64,000 nucleotides of DNA from Streptomyces sp. HUAS ZL42. Its GTDB lineage: Bacteria > Actinomycetota > Actinomycetes > Streptomycetales > Streptomycetaceae. The position numbers were made by a program, and so were the translations under genes. Under the pieces are notes generated by a model that made no database searches, had not been told where the DNA came from, and saw only the letters and a program-made list of their open reading frames with translations. The first letter of the stretch is position 1. The number at the start of each line of letters is the position of its first letter. Below are positions 49,875-59,146 of the stretch, piece by piece. The stretch covers positions 8,405,001 to 8,469,000 of the forward strand of contig NZ_CP160403.1 in assembly GCF_040782645.1 (NCBI RefSeq), in the 5' to 3' direction.

Positions 49875-51155
49875 TCATCCCTCCCGTGCCGCCGCGCACA
49901 CGGCCCGTGCGATCCGTGCCAGGTCCGCGTCGCCGGTGACGTAGGGCGGCATCGTGTAGATCAGGTCGCGGAACGGCCGCAGCCACACGCCCTCGCGTAC
50001 GGCGGCCCGTGTCGCCGCCGCCATGTCCACGGCGTGGTCGAGCTGGACGACCCCGATGGCGCCCAGGACCCGGACGTCCTTCACGCCCGGTACCTCCACG
50101 GCGGGGGCCAGCCCCTCCCGCAGTCCCGCCTCGATCCGCTTGACCTCCGACAGCCAGTCCTGGCCGAGCAGCAGATCGATCGAGGCGCAGGCGACGGCCG
50201 CGGCCACCGGATTGCCCATGAACGTCGGACCGTGCGCGAGTACCGGCACCTCGCCCTGCGAGATCCCGTCCGCCACCCGTGACGTGCACAGCGTCGCCGC
50301 CATCGTCAGATAACCGCCGGTGAGCGCCTTGCCCACGCACATCACGTCCGGCGTCACCGCCGCGTGGTCCGCCGCGAACAACGCGCCCGTGCGCCCGAAC
50401 CCGGTCGCGATCTCGTCGAACACCAGCAGCACGTCGTGCGCGTCGCACGCCTCGCGCAGCACCCGCAGATACGCGGGGGAGTGGAACCGCATCCCGCCCG
50501 CACCCTGGACCACCGGTTCGACGATCACCGCGGCGATTTCGTCGGCGTGCCGCTCGACCAGCGCGCGCAGATGGTCGGCGTACGACTCCTCGTACTCGGT
50601 CGGCGGCGGCTCGGCGAACACCTGGCGCTGGAGCACACCGGTCCACAGCTCGTGCATCCCGCCCTCGGGATCGCACACCGACATCGGCTGCCAGGTGTCG
50701 CCGTGGTAGCCGCCGCGCCAGGTCAGCAGGCGCTGTTTGGAGGCGCGGCCGAGCGAGCGCCAGTACTGCAGACACATCTTGACCGCGACCTCGACGGACA
50801 CCGAGCCCGAGTCGGCGAGGAAGACATGCTCCAGACCGTCCGGCGAGATGTCGACAAGTCGCTTCGCCAGCCGCACGGCGGGCTCATGGGTGAGCCCGCC
50901 GAACATGACGTGGCTCATGCGCGCCAGCTGCTCGCGCACGGCCTCGTTGAGCACCGGGTGGTTGTAGCCGTGGATCGCCGACCACCAGGAGGACATGCCG
51001 TCGACCAGCTCGCCCGAGCCGTCCGCCGTCCGGAGCCGCACCCCGCTCGCCGACTCCACGACGAGCGGGTCGACACGGCCCGGCATCGGTCCGTACGGAT
51101 GCCAGACGTGCCGCCGGTCGAGTTCCAGCAGCTCCGGCACGCTCAGGTCAGGCAT
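49875..51155 (-). CDS. bioA: adenosylmethionine-8-amino-7-oxononanoate aminotransferase
   Basis: PLP enzyme making DAPA from KAPA with SAM as amino donor. 426 residues from ATG 51155. Landmarks: HVWHPYGPM near the start, [44 protein letters not shown] and the Schiff-base Lys in [14 protein letters not shown]. It overlaps bioB by 8 bp and precedes bioD by 1 bp, so bioBAD is one translationally coupled operon. Confidence 0.96.
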   Translation of the reverse strand: MPDLSVPELLELDRRHVWHPYGPMPGRVDPLVVESASGVRLRTADGSGELVDGMSSWWSAIHGYNHPVLNEAVREQLARMSHVMFGGLTHEPAVRLAKRLVDISPDGLEHVFLADSGSVSVEVAVKMCLQYWRSLGRASKQRLLTWRGGYHGDTWQPMSVCDPEGGMHELWTGVLQRQVFAEPPPTEYEESYADHLRALVERHADEIAAVIVEPVVQGAGGMRFHSPAYLRVLREACDAHDVLLVFDEIATGFGRTGALFAADHAAVTPDVMCVGKALTGGYLTMAATLCTSRVADGISQGEVPVLAHGPTFMGNPVAAAVACASIDLLLGQDWLSEVKRIEAGLREGLAPAVEVPGVKDVRVLGAIGVVQLDHAVDMAAATRAAVREGVWLRPFRDLIYTMPPYVTGDADLARIARAVCAAAREG

Positions 51156-52365
51156 TGGGCGCGAGGTCCGTACCGGCGCCGCGGCGGCGTACGGCGACGA
51201 GGTCGGTGCGCGGCTCGCCGGCCGGAGCGGCCGCACCGGCACCGGAGCCGCACACGCCGCCGCCCTCGTGCGCACCGCAGCCGGCGCTCTCGTGGGACCC
51301 GCACCCGGCGCTCTCGTGGGACCCGCACCCGGCGCTCTCGTGGGACCCGCAGCCCCCGCCCGCCCGGTGCTCCGGCAGTGTCACCTGATCGGCGCCCTCC
51401 ACCTCGAACCCGGCGTCCGCGATCATCTCCAGGTCGGCCTTGCCGGCCTGGCCCTCGCTGGTGAGGTAGTCGCCGAGGAAGATCGAGTTGGCGAGGTGCA
51501 GGGCCAGCGGCTGCATCGTGCGCAGGTGGACCTCGCGGCCGCCCGCGATGCGCACCTCGACGTCCGGACACACGAAGCGGACCATGGCCAGGATGCGCAG
51601 ACACCGCTGCGGCGTCAGGTTCCACTCCTTGGCCAGCGGAGTGCCCTCGAACGGGATCAGGAAGTTGACCGGAACCGAGTCGGGGTCCAGCTCGCGCAGC
51701 GAGAAGACCACGTCGACGAGGTCCTCGTCGGTCTCGCCCATGCCCGCGATCAGCCCCGAGCAGGCGGACAGACCCGCCGCGTGCGCCTTCTGCACGGTGT
51801 CGACGCGGTCGGCGTAGGTGTGCGTGGTCGTAATGTCCCCGTACGTCCCCTCGGACGTGTTGAGGTTGTGGTTGTAGGCGTCCGCGCCGGCCTCGCGCAG
51901 CCGGTCGGCCTGGCCGTCGGAGAGCAGACCGAGGCAGGCGCACACCTCGACCCCTTCGTTCTGCTCCTTGATCGCTTTGATGGTCTCCGAGACCCGGTCC
52001 ACGTCCCGGTCGGTCGGACCGCGTCCGCTGGCCACCAGGCAGACCCGCTTGGCGCCCCCCGCCAACCCGGCCGCCGCGGCCTTGGAGGCATCGTCGGGCT
52101 TGAGCCAGGTGTACTTCAGGATCTCGGCCTTGGAACCGAGCCGCTGGGAGCAGTAGGAGCAGTCCTCCGGGCACAGTCCGGACTTCAGGTTGACGAGATA
52201 GTTCAGTTTCACCCGTCGCCCGAACCAGTGCCGGCGCACCTTTCCGGCCGCGGCCACCACATCGAGCACGTCGTCGTCGGAGGTGGCCAGCACGGCCAGC
52301 GCCTCCTCGCGGGTCGGCAGCTCGCGCCGAAGCCCCTTGTCCACCAGCGTGTTCAGCAGGTCCAT
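51148..52365 (-). CDS. bioB: biotin synthase with Cys/His-repeat tail
   Basis: Radical-SAM enzyme inserting sulfur into dethiobiotin. 405 residues from ATG 52365. The 4Fe-4S site CPEDCSYC (Cys65, 69, 72) is normal, as are [13 protein letters not shown] and [10 protein letters not shown] with the 2Fe-2S ligand Arg. After LPEHRAGGG a tail of about 75 residues not needed in other BioB enzymes holds CGSHESAG three times, then CGAHEGGG and CGSG. Typical bacterial BioB ends near 330-350. The tail could bind iron or zinc. First gene of bioBAD, divergent from bioF. Confidence 0.95.
   Translation of the reverse strand: MDLLNTLVDKGLRRELPTREEALAVLATSDDDVLDVVAAAGKVRRHWFGRRVKLNYLVNLKSGLCPEDCSYCSQRLGSKAEILKYTWLKPDDASKAAAAGLAGGAKRVCLVASGRGPTDRDVDRVSETIKAIKEQNEGVEVCACLGLLSDGQADRLREAGADAYNHNLNTSEGTYGDITTTHTYADRVDTVQKAHAAGLSACSGLIAGMGETDEDLVDVVFSLRELDPDSVPVNFLIPFEGTPLAKEWNLTPQRCLRILAMVRFVCPDVEVRIAGGREVHLRTMQPLALHLANSIFLGDYLTSEGQAGKADLEMIADAGFEVEGADQVTLPEHRAGGGCGSHESAGCGSHESAGCGSHESAGCGAHEGGGVCGSGAGAAAPAGEPRTDLVAVRRRGAGTDLAPNA
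51283..51354 (-). repeat. three 24-bp direct repeats inside bioB
   Basis: Three almost identical 24-bp units, each coding for one CGSHESAG octad of the BioB tail. Identity at DNA level suggests recent expansion or slippage. Confidence 0.9.
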
Positions 52366-52544
52366 GAGAGCCGATCCTGTCCTACGGACCCGCCCGCGGC
52401 CAAGGAGAGTTTGCACAACGCTGTCACTTCGACGTGTGGGTATTGCCACATCATGGGGGGCGGGTCGTCCGGCTAGTGTCTGTGCACTGCCTACAAAAGC
52501 CCTCGCGCTTTGTGCTGCCCGCAAACGAACTCCCCGGAGGACCC
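52366..52544. promoter_or_regulatory. divergent bioB/bioF intergenic region
   Basis: 179 bp hold both biotin promoters. TAGTGT (52474-52479) is a possible bioF -10, and GGAGGACCC precedes the bioF ATG. CAAGGAGAG stands near 52400. I could not recognise a BirA- or BioQ-type palindrome with confidence; GTGCAC at 52482 is the only short dyad. Confidence 0.45.
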
Positions 52545-53672
52545 ATGGCGTTCGGCTGGATCGACGAGCAGGCGGAGCTGCGCCGCCGCGCCGGACTCGT
52601 GCGGACCCTGCGCCCGCGCCCCGCCGACTCGCCGCTTCTCGACCTCGCGAGCAACGACTACCTGGGCCTGGCCCGCCACCCGGAGATCACCGAGGGCGCG
52701 GCCCGGGCCGCACAATCCTGGGGCGGTGGCGCCACCGGCTCCCGCCTTGTCACCGGTACGACGGAGCTCCACGCGGAGCTGGAACGCGAGCTGGCCGGCT
52801 TCTGCGGTTTCGAGGCGGCCCTCGTGTTCTCCTCCGGGTACGCGGCCAACCTGGCCGCGGTCACTGCGCTGGCCCCGCACGGCTCGCTGGTCGTCTCCGA
52901 CGCGGGCAACCACGCCTCGCTGATCGACGGCTGCCGGCTGGCCCGCGGCGCGACACAGGTGGTGGCCCACGCCGATCCGGACGCGGTGCGCAAAGCGCTC
53001 CGGACGCATGAGGGGCCCGCCGTCGCCGTCTCCGACACGGTCTTCTCGGTCGACGGCGACGCGGCCCCGCTGGCCGGGCTCGCCGCGGTCTGCCGTGAGC
53101 ACGGCGCCGGGCTGGTCGTCGACGACGCCCACGGGCTCGGCGTGCTCGGCGACGGCGGCCGCGGCGCCCCGCACGCGGCGGGACTCGCGGGCGCCGACGA
53201 CGTCGTCGTGACGGTCACGCTGTCCAAGTCGCTCGGCAGTCAGGGCGGGGCCGTCCTCGGTCCCGCCCGGGTGATCGACCACCTGGTCAACGCGGCCCGG
53301 ACGTTCATCTTCGACACCGGCCTGGCCCCCGCGGCCGCCGGCGCCGCCCTCGCGGCGCTGCGGCTGCTGCGCCGCGAGCCGGAGCGGGCCGCGCGGGCGC
53401 GCTCGGTGGCGGCCGAACTGCACGCACGGCTGACCGCCGCGGGCCTGGAAGCGGTACCTCCGGACGCCGCGGTGGTCTCCGTGCGTGCGCCGTCCCCGGA
53501 GGGGGCCGTGCGGTGGGCGGCGGACTGCCGTGCGGCGGGTCTCGCCGTCGGCTGCTTCCGTCCTCCTTCCGTGCCTGACGGGGTCTCACGGCTCAGGCTG
53601 ACGGCCCGCGCGGACCTCTCCGAGGAGCAGATCGAACGCGCTGTACGCGTGATCGACGGGACACGACCGTGA
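52545..53672 (+). CDS. bioF: 8-amino-7-oxononanoate synthase
   Basis: PLP enzyme joining pimeloyl thioester and alanine to give KAPA, the first ring-forming biotin step. 375 residues from ATG 52545 behind CCGGAGGACCC. Marks: [55 protein letters not shown] and the Lys in [12 protein letters not shown]. It is divergent from bioBAD, so all biotin ring genes meet at one control region. A bioC/bioH-type gene for pimelate synthesis is not in the window. Confidence 0.95.
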   Translation: MAFGWIDEQAELRRRAGLVRTLRPRPADSPLLDLASNDYLGLARHPEITEGAARAAQSWGGGATGSRLVTGTTELHAELERELAGFCGFEAALVFSSGYAANLAAVTALAPHGSLVVSDAGNHASLIDGCRLARGATQVVAHADPDAVRKALRTHEGPAVAVSDTVFSVDGDAAPLAGLAAVCREHGAGLVVDDAHGLGVLGDGGRGAPHAAGLAGADDVVVTVTLSKSLGSQGGAVLGPARVIDHLVNAARTFIFDTGLAPAAAGAALAALRLLRREPERAARARSVAAELHARLTAAGLEAVPPDAAVVSVRAPSPEGAVRWAADCRAAGLAVGCFRPPSVPDGVSRLRLTARADLSEEQIERAVRVIDGTRP

Positions 53673-53713
53673 GTCGGCGTGACACGGCCGGGCGTCGCAC
53701 CCTACGGAAATGA

Positions 53714-53941
53714 TCAGGGCCGGAACGCGGCCGTGAAGCCCGCCCAGCTCCCGGGGGAGAAGAGCAGTGCGGGTCCTGCCGGGTCCTTGGAGTCGCGTAC
53801 GGCGAGCAGCCCGGCCCAGGGGCCGGAGCGCGGCAGGCCGGTCTCGACGCAGTTGTTCGCGCCCGTGCTGTAGCTGCTGCGCAGCCAGCGCACTCCGGGC
53901 AGATCGAGGCTGGAGCGTACGTTCCGAGGCGGAGCAGGCAT
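53714..53941 (-). CDS. DUF397 protein
   Basis: 75 residues with WLRSSYSTGANNCVETG and VRDSKDPAGPALLFSPGSWA, the complete DUF397 pattern. It follows its XRE-DUF5753 partner by 9 bp and reads the same way, the usual regulator pair in Streptomyces. Confidence 0.9.
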   Translation of the reverse strand: MPAPPRNVRSSLDLPGVRWLRSSYSTGANNCVETGLPRSGPWAGLLAVRDSKDPAGPALLFSPGSWAGFTAAFRP

Positions 53942-53950
53942 GGGGCCTCC

Positions 53951-54808
53951 TTACGCGCCGTCACCTATCGCGGCGATGTAATCCAACGAGTCCTCGGGGG
54001 AAAGGGCGTGGATCTGAAGGGAGTTGAAGGCCTCGGTATAGGCCCGGAGGTCTTCTTTCCGTTCGAGATAGAGGCTACTCGTCAAGTGGTCGAGAACAAC
54101 CACATCCAGATCAGAAGTGCGCGAAAATGAGAAGATTACGAAAGGGCCAGTGACGCCGATGTGCGCCCCTGCGGCGAACGGCAGAACCTGAAGGCGTACC
54201 TGGGGCAGGCGTGCCGCCTCCACCAGCTGCTCCAGCTGCCGGGCCATCACCTCGGGACCGCCGACCTCCCTGCGCAGGACCGCCTCGTCGAGGACCGCGC
54301 TGAGCTCCAGCGGGGGCTCCGCACGCAGCACGTCCTGCCGGGCCAGCCGGACTTCGACGAGCGCGTCGAGCCGCTCCGACTCCAGACCGTCCACCGCGGC
54401 CCGGGTCACCGCGCGTGCGTACTCGGGCGTCTGCAACAGCCCCGGAACGACGGACGTCTCCAGCGTGCGCATCGCGCTCGCCTGGGACTCCAGGCTGATG
54501 AAGTCCCGGTAGGTGGGCGGCAGAACGCCCCGGTAGGCGTGCCACCAGTGGTGGCCACCGACGTGGTCGGAGCCCGCCAACACGACCAGGAGTTCGCGCA
54601 GTTGGGGATCGGCCACACCGTAGGCGTCGAGCAGTAGCCGCACATCGGCCGGTTTCGCACCGCTCGTGCCGGTCTCGATCCGGCTCACCTTCGACTGGTG
54701 CCAGCCCACCAGCCGGGCCGCCTCACCACTGGTGAGCCCCGCCCGGGAGCGCAGCGTGCGCAGTTCGGCGCCCAGTTTCCGGCGGCGCACCGCGGGACCG
54801 TGCTGCAT
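53951..54808 (-). CDS. XRE-DUF5753 (Scr1-type) regulator
   Basis: 285 residues. Helix-turn-helix at about 12-66 (LGAELRTLRSRAGLTSGEAA, GWHQSKVSRIETG) and DUF5753 effector from about 95 (SVVPGLLQTPEYARAVTRAA, LPFAAGAHIGVTGPFVIFSF). Full family length, in contrast to the headless DUF5753 protein of the integrated element. Together with DUF397 and the divergent HATPase gene it forms the common streptomycete triad affecting development and antibiotic production. Confidence 0.92.
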   Translation of the reverse strand: MQHGPAVRRRKLGAELRTLRSRAGLTSGEAARLVGWHQSKVSRIETGTSGAKPADVRLLLDAYGVADPQLRELLVVLAGSDHVGGHHWWHAYRGVLPPTYRDFISLESQASAMRTLETSVVPGLLQTPEYARAVTRAAVDGLESERLDALVEVRLARQDVLRAEPPLELSAVLDEAVLRREVGGPEVMARQLEQLVEAARLPQVRLQVLPFAAGAHIGVTGPFVIFSFSRTSDLDVVVLDHLTSSLYLERKEDLRAYTEAFNSLQIHALSPEDSLDYIAAIGDGA

Positions 54809-55021
54809 GGGCCCCTCCTTACTCCCTCCGAGCCACCCAAATACGCTCTGCCGTCGCAGAGTTCACCGCATCGAGCGACAGATATATGCATAAGTTGGTG
54901 GATCGCCCCTCGTGAATGACGCGGTAATGGCACTCTGGCGGCAATGCACCAGTCCGGGACCGTACTCGAACCATCCGCACCGTGTCGGACTCCGGTCCCG
55001 TGGGAAAGGGACGACGTCGCC

Positions 55022-55480
55022 ATGGCAGACCATCTGGAAGCATCCGTCACTCTGCCGAGCGATCCCGCCTCGGTCTCCGCGGCCCGCACCTTCGTGGTGA
55101 GCACGCTCGCGGAGTGGGGCCTGCCGGAGACCACGGAAGTGGCCGACACGATCCGGCTGATCGTCTCCGAACTCTCCACCAACGCCGTGCAGCACACCTT
55201 CGGACAGTCACCCACCTTCACGGTGGACCTCGTCCTCGACCGCGACGAACAGTTGCGCATCGGCGTCACCGACAGCCATCCGAGATTCCCGAAACGGCTG
55301 CCGGCCGCCGTCCAGCAGGACAACGGCCGCGGCATGGTGATCATTCGCTGGCTGGCCGCGGAGTGCGGCGGAAAACTGAGGGTCCGGCCCACCCGGGAGG
55401 GCGGCAAGACGGTCTCCATCGAACTGCCGTGGACCGTACCGGCCGAGCCGGTCACGGCGGCGGGCCAGCAGGAACCGTAG
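55022..55480 (+). CDS. ATP-binding protein, anti-sigma/HATPase_c type
   Basis: 152 residues from ATG 55022, with GGGAAAGGGACG upstream. An in-frame ATG at 54944 would add 26 residues without a ribosome binding site. GHKL kinase fold: N-box IVSELSTNAVQHTFG, G1 RIGVTDSHPR (Asp), G2 DNGRGMVIIRWLA. Like RsbW/SpoIIAB-type proteins it may bind a sigma factor or anti-anti-sigma, but no such partner is adjacent. Such genes often stand divergent from XRE/DUF397 pairs in Streptomyces. Confidence 0.88.
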   Translation: MADHLEASVTLPSDPASVSAARTFVVSTLAEWGLPETTEVADTIRLIVSELSTNAVQHTFGQSPTFTVDLVLDRDEQLRIGVTDSHPRFPKRLPAAVQQDNGRGMVIIRWLAAECGGKLRVRPTREGGKTVSIELPWTVPAEPVTAAGQQEP

Positions 55481-55550
55481 AAACAGCCACGCCGGCGGCT
55501 CTGGGCGCGGCTCTGCTCGCCGAACCGCTGCCCGCGGCCCGGGGAGGTCC

Positions 55551-55592
55551 CCGGGGCGGCGACGGCGTGTCAGGCTGCCGTCACCGCCCCGG
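55551..55592. terminator. bidirectional terminator hairpin
   Basis: CCGGGGCGG-C-GACGGC (55551-55566) and GCCGTC-A-CCGCCCCGG (55577-55592) pair in a 15-bp stem with one mismatch, between convergent genes. No T tract. Confidence 0.7.
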
Positions 55593-55597
55593 GAAGG

Positions 55598-56071
55598 TCA
55601 CTTGACCCGGCCGTACCAGACGCTCTTCGTCCAGATCTTCTGCAGTTTCACCACGTCCCCGGTCTTCGGCGCGTGCCAGATCTTGCCCTTACCGGCGTAG
55701 ATGCCGACGTGGTAGACGTAGGAGCCCGAGTGGAAGAACACGAGGTCACCGGCCTTGCGGCTCTTGGCCGAGATATGGCGGGTCTTGTTGTACTGCTGGG
55801 CCGCCGTACGGGGCAGCTTCTTGCCCGCCTTCTTGTACGAGTACAGCGTGAGCCCGGAGCAGTCGAACCGCCGCGGCCCCGTGGCGCCCCACCTGTACGG
55901 GGAGCCCTTCTTGGAGGCCGCAATCTGGAGTGCCTTCGTCGCAGGCGTGGCGGCCGCGGCGTCGGACGCGACACCCGGGACCACGATGGAGCCGCCCACG
56001 GCGGCAATGGTGAGCGCCGAAGCCGTACCGGCTCGGGCCATCAGCGACGGGACACGATTGAGCGCAGTCAT
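55598..56071 (-). CDS. secreted NlpC/P60 (C40) cell-wall hydrolase
   Basis: 157 residues from ATG 56071. A signal peptide with hydrophobic core ALTIAAVGGSIVVPGVA is cut near DAAAATPA. The mature protein is a bare C40 peptidase: RFDCSGL (Cys71), VYHVGIYAG (His121), IWHAPKTG (His133). It cuts peptidoglycan stem peptides outside the cell. A ydaO-type c-di-AMP riboswitch precedes it, the usual control of such hydrolases in Streptomyces. Confidence 0.93.
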   Translation of the reverse strand: MTALNRVPSLMARAGTASALTIAAVGGSIVVPGVASDAAAATPATKALQIAASKKGSPYRWGATGPRRFDCSGLTLYSYKKAGKKLPRTAAQQYNKTRHISAKSRKAGDLVFFHSGSYVYHVGIYAGKGKIWHAPKTGDVVKLQKIWTKSVWYGRVK

Positions 56072-56079
56072 GCGCAACC

Positions 56080-56212
56080 CTTCGTCAGCCGCCTGTGAAG
56101 GATGACCTGTCGGATTCGGGCTGGCGAAGTGGCCCGGCCGCGTTGCCGCGGCTTCACCCCAAGGGCTGCTCGGCCCGGTCATGGCGTGACCGTTCCGATG
56201 ACCCGTCTTGCC
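56080..56212 (-). ncRNA. ydaO/yuaA-type c-di-AMP riboswitch
   Basis: The leader of the C40 hydrolase gene contains the family landmarks in order on the minus strand: CTTGGGGTGAAGCCGCG (GGGGTGAA at 56153-56160), then CCGAATCCGACAG (56107-56119) and CAGGCGG near 56095. Known examples turn off cell-wall hydrolase genes when c-di-AMP is high. Ends are approximate. Confidence 0.78.
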
Positions 56213-56405
56213 TGGGTCCTCCACTCCTGCCGATCCACTCCTGTCGACCGGTCATCCGGGCGGCGGCAGGACTCGGCGTCCGCCCGGACCGCCCCGCCGC
56301 TGTGGCGGGGGCTTGTCGTCAGACAGGGATCTTCACTCACAGGTGGCCGAAAAACCCAATGGAATCGGGGATTTGTGGCGTTACTCACCACTCACCCGTT
56401 CGGGT

Positions 56406-56433
56406 GGACACCCCTCTGTTCGAGGGGGTGTCC
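56406..56433 (-). terminator. terminator after the clpP operon
   Basis: GGACACCCCTC (56406-56416) and GAGGGGGTGTCC (56422-56433) pair with a 5-nt loop and one bulged G, about 190 bp past the last gene of the leftward clpP operon. The rest of 56213-56626 shows no gene; it should hold the promoter of the riboswitch transcript. Confidence 0.6.
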
Positions 56434-56626
56434 AGATCCCCGAGGGCGCCCGGACCAGCGGCGGAGCGCCTCATTCCGCGTCAGTGTCCTGCACGTTGCG
56501 CAACTTCGACGGTCCCGAAAAAGGACGGGCGTCTACTCCCAAAGGGGGTACCTCGTTTGGTCCGTTTCAAGTCCGCTCCGGACGTTTCGCGATCGGAAGT
56601 GATGGCCCGGAGCCGCTGTCAGTGCG

Positions 56627-56935
56627 TCAACTGTCGGAGCGTGGCGGCACCGTGACACGCGCCGTGCGGCGCTCCCCGTCCAGGACGCGCAGCGCGCGCG
56701 CCAGCGTGGGCGCGTGCAACTCGGTCTCGCCGCGCTGGTGCATCAGCGCCAGGGCGTCCCGCAGCTCGGCCGCCTTGCGCACGAGGGCCTGCGCGGCTCG
56801 CAGGCCGCGGTACGTGTCCCCGTGGTGCGCGGGGTTGATGCGCCCGAGCAGGTCGACCACGTCGAGGTAACGGTCGATCAGCTCTCCCTCGGCGCGGGTG
56901 AGGGCGGGCAGCGGTGGCAGTTCGTCAGGCAGCAT
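56627..56935 (-). CDS. hypothetical protein in clpP operon
   Basis: 102 residues, helical: LPALTRAEGELIDRYLDVVD, LRAAQALVRKAAELRDALAL. ATG at 56935 stands 7 bp after the clpP stop, so it is co-transcribed. No known domain. It could be an adaptor or regulator of this ClpP paralogue, but only position suggests it. Confidence 0.65.
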   Translation of the reverse strand: MLPDELPPLPALTRAEGELIDRYLDVVDLLGRINPAHHGDTYRGLRAAQALVRKAAELRDALALMHQRGETELHAPTLARALRVLDGERRTARVTVPPRSDS

Positions 56936-56942
56936 CGGCGGG

Positions 56943-57578
56943 TCACCTGCCGGTGGGCGGGGCGAGGGTGGCCCTGCGGTGGGGAATGATCCGGTCCACG
57001 AGGCCGTACTCGACCGCCTCCTCTGCGGTGAGGATCTTGTCCCGTTCGATGTCCGCGGTCACCTGCTCGCGGTCGCGCCCCGTGTGCCGTACGAGCATCT
57101 CCTCCAGGCGGGCTCGAACGCGCATCAGTTCCTCGGCCTGGATGGCCAGGTCGCTCGCCTGTCCCTGGACCGGCTCGGACAGGGCCGGCTGGTGGATCAC
57201 CATGCGGGCGCCCGGCAGCGCGAACCGCTTGCCCGGTGCGCCGGCGGCCAGCAGCACCGCGGCGGACGAGCCGGCCTGGCCCAGGCAGATGGTCTCCACG
57301 TCGCAGGTGACGTACTGCATCGTGTCGTAGACCGCCGTCATGGCGCTGAACGAGCCGCCGGGCGAATTGATGTAGAGCGAGATGTCCCGGTCGGGGTCCC
57401 TGTGCTCCAGGTACATGAACTGCGCCATCACGTCGTTCGCCGAGGTGTCGTCGACCTGCGTGCCGAGAAAGACGATCCGCTCCTCCAGCAGTTTCGAGTA
57501 CGGGTCCTGGGTCTTGGTCCCGTGGCTCGTGCGCTCGGTGATCTCGGGAAGCACGTAGCGGGCGGCTGGTCGGATCAT
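56943..57578 (-). CDS. ClpP-family serine protease, paralogue
   Basis: 211 residues. Catalytic Ser104 in [11 protein letters not shown] (most ClpP have GQAASMA or AASAA), His129 in MVIHQP, Asp180 in [10 protein letters not shown], so the triad is intact. [20 protein letters not shown] is normal. It lacks a neighbouring clpX or second clpP, so it is one of the extra streptomycete ClpP proteins; subunit partner and ATPase are unknown. It starts ATG 57578, divergent from a Phd-type antitoxin gene. Confidence 0.9.
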   Translation of the reverse strand: MIRPAARYVLPEITERTSHGTKTQDPYSKLLEERIVFLGTQVDDTSANDVMAQFMYLEHRDPDRDISLYINSPGGSFSAMTAVYDTMQYVTCDVETICLGQAGSSAAVLLAAGAPGKRFALPGARMVIHQPALSEPVQGQASDLAIQAEELMRVRARLEEMLVRHTGRDREQVTADIERDKILTAEEAVEYGLVDRIIPHRRATLAPPTGR

Positions 57579-57649
57579 GGCGAACCCCTCCTCGTCGCAG
57601 AGTCTTCTGTAAGAAATGTACAGGATGTACGTGACGGTAGAATGGGCAC

Positions 57650-57928
57650 ATGGCCTACGAGATTCCGGTGACGCAAGCCAGGGCTGAGCTCGCCGACCTG
57701 ATCAACCGCGTGGTGTACGGCGGTGAGCGTGTCGTGGTGACACGGCACGGCAAGCCCCTCGTCGCCCTTGTCTCCGCCGCTGACCTGGAACGACTCGAGG
57801 AGCTCGACAAGCCGGTGGAGGAGCAGGTGATCAGCTCGGTCTCCGCCGTCCGTGAAGTGGCGTCCGCTGCCGGCGAACGGCAGCGGTTCGGCATCGCGGC
57901 GGAGCACCGGGGCCCCGGCCCGTCGTAG
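57650..57928 (+). CDS. Phd/YefM-type antitoxin without adjacent toxin
   Basis: 92 residues. The Phd/YefM DNA-binding fold is clear: [20 protein letters not shown], then [20 protein letters not shown]. The C-terminal toxin-holding tail is present but no toxin gene follows: the next feature is a terminator. Divergent from clpP across 71 bp, so it may act as a regulator of clpP instead. Clp proteases normally degrade such antitoxins, which makes the pairing notable. Confidence 0.88.
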   Translation: MAYEIPVTQARAELADLINRVVYGGERVVVTRHGKPLVALVSAADLERLEELDKPVEEQVISSVSAVREVASAAGERQRFGIAAEHRGPGPS

Positions 57929-57961
57929 GGCGGCGCCGGCCACCTCACAGCGCAGCGAAAA

Positions 57962-58001
57962 GGCCGTGCACCCCCGTCCGCCACTGCGGGGGTGCACGGC
58001 C
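57962..58001. terminator. perfect bidirectional terminator
   Basis: GGCCGTGCACCCCCG (57962-57976) and CGGGGGTGCACGGCC (57987-58001), 15 bp perfect with a 10-nt loop, preceded by AAAA. It separates the convergent antitoxin and membrane-protein genes. Confidence 0.9.
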
Positions 58002-58020
58002 GGTGCGTGCGGTGGGCGGG

Positions 58021-59034
58021 TCAGCCGACGAGGGCCGGCTCCCGTTCGACGGCCGGCTCGGTGTGCTTCGCCGGTCCCCTCAGTGAGCTGCCGAGCAGGA
58101 CGGCGCCCAGGCCGAATGCGGCCCACCACGTAAGTGTCAGGGCCGGGCCGGTCGCCGCCGCGCCGTCGAAGAACGACACCGAGCGCAGCAGGGTCGCGCC
58201 GGCGCCCGGCGGCAGCCACTGGCCGATCGTCCCGACCGGCTCGGGCAGCAGCTGCGGGGCCGAGGACGCTCCGGAGAACGGGTTGCCCAGGAACATCACC
58301 ACGAACGACACGACTCCGACGCCCGCGGGACCGATCAGGGCGGCGAACCCGGCGACGGCCGCGCTCACCGCCAGCGTCGACAGACCGAAGACCGAGGCCT
58401 CCGCCCACCAGTTCCCGGTGAGTACCCCGAGCCAGCTGTGCGCGAGCGCGGCCGCGGCCGCGCCCACCAGGCAGGCGGCGCCGATCAGTGCGGCGGCTGC
58501 GCGCATCCCGCGCAGCCCGAGCAGGGTCACTGCCGCGCCCGCCACGATCCCGGCCAGTGCCAGCGGCAGCACGCTCCCGTTCAGGGCCGCACCCCGCGGG
58601 TCAGCCGCGGGAGTGGCCACGACGTCGACGGTCCTCATCTGGGTGCCGTCGGCGGAGGCCTGCCCGGTCACCGCCTGCTGCAGCAACTGGGCGACCATCG
58701 GGCTCGCGGCCGACGCGGTCAGCAGTTCCGGACCCCGGGCGCCGACGACCACCGCCCCGTACACGGTCCGTTGCTCGATGGCCTCGCGGGCGGCGGACTC
58801 GTCGGCGTACCGGTGGATCTCGAACGCGCCCTCGTGCTGCTGAAGTCGGTGCTCCACCTGCGCCGTCGCGGCGGCGGGGCCGGCTACGCCGAGGGGCAGG
58901 TCATGGGGCGCGGTGCGGGCGGCGGGCCAGGCGAAGGCCCACAGGGCGACCGCCGCGAGGAGGGGAACGAGCACGAGCACCGCGATCAGGCGGCGGGCGG
59001 GTGCCCTGGTCGGGGCGGCGGAGGTGGTGGTCAT
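58021..59034 (-). CDS. ABC-2/YhgE-like membrane protein
   Basis: 337 residues. One N-terminal membrane helix (LIAVLVLVPLLAAVALWAFA), an external domain about 40-165, then five or so helices (LPLALAGIVAGAAVTLLGL to WWAAFGLGAVLLGSSL). This is the topology of YhgE/Pip-like and ABC-2 membrane proteins without their own ATPase. It is divergent from a TetR gene, with a TetR-type operator just upstream of its start, so it is probably an inducible efflux or membrane-stress protein. Confidence 0.78.
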   Translation of the reverse strand: MTTTSAAPTRAPARRLIAVLVLVPLLAAVALWAFAWPAARTAPHDLPLGVAGPAAATAQVEHRLQQHEGAFEIHRYADESAAREAIEQRTVYGAVVVGARGPELLTASAASPMVAQLLQQAVTGQASADGTQMRTVDVVATPAADPRGAALNGSVLPLALAGIVAGAAVTLLGLRGMRAAAALIGAACLVGAAAAALAHSWLGVLTGNWWAEASVFGLSTLAVSAAVAGFAALIGPAGVGVVSFVVMFLGNPFSGASSAPQLLPEPVGTIGQWLPPGAGATLLRSVSFFDGAAATGPALTLTWWAAFGLGAVLLGSSLRGPAKHTEPAVEREPALVG

Positions 59035-59058
59035 GGGATTCCCCTTCGGGCGCTAAAA

Positions 59059-59136
59059 AAGAAGGATCGTTCGTTTTTCTTCGGCCCCACGGTCCTGCCG
59101 ATGCGTCAGCTTGTCAAGAAGGAATGTTCGTTTTAC
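59059..59136. promoter_or_regulatory. two matching operators of the TetR regulator
   Basis: GAAGGATCGTTCGTTTT (59061-59077) and GAAGGAATGTTCGTTTT (59118-59134) differ at two bases. The second lies between TTGTCA (59111-59116) and TACGTT (59134-59139), a 17-bp-spaced tetR promoter; the first lies just ahead of the membrane-protein gene. One protein could repress both directions. Confidence 0.78.
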
Positions 59137-59146
59137 GTTGTGGGTC

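Noticed and set aside
51283..51354. CRISPR-like direct repeats
   Set aside because: Units are 24 bp with no spacers and encode the BioB tail in frame.
52366..52544. Biotin repressor operator between bioB and bioF
   Set aside because: Only a 6-bp dyad was found; not enough for a named operator.
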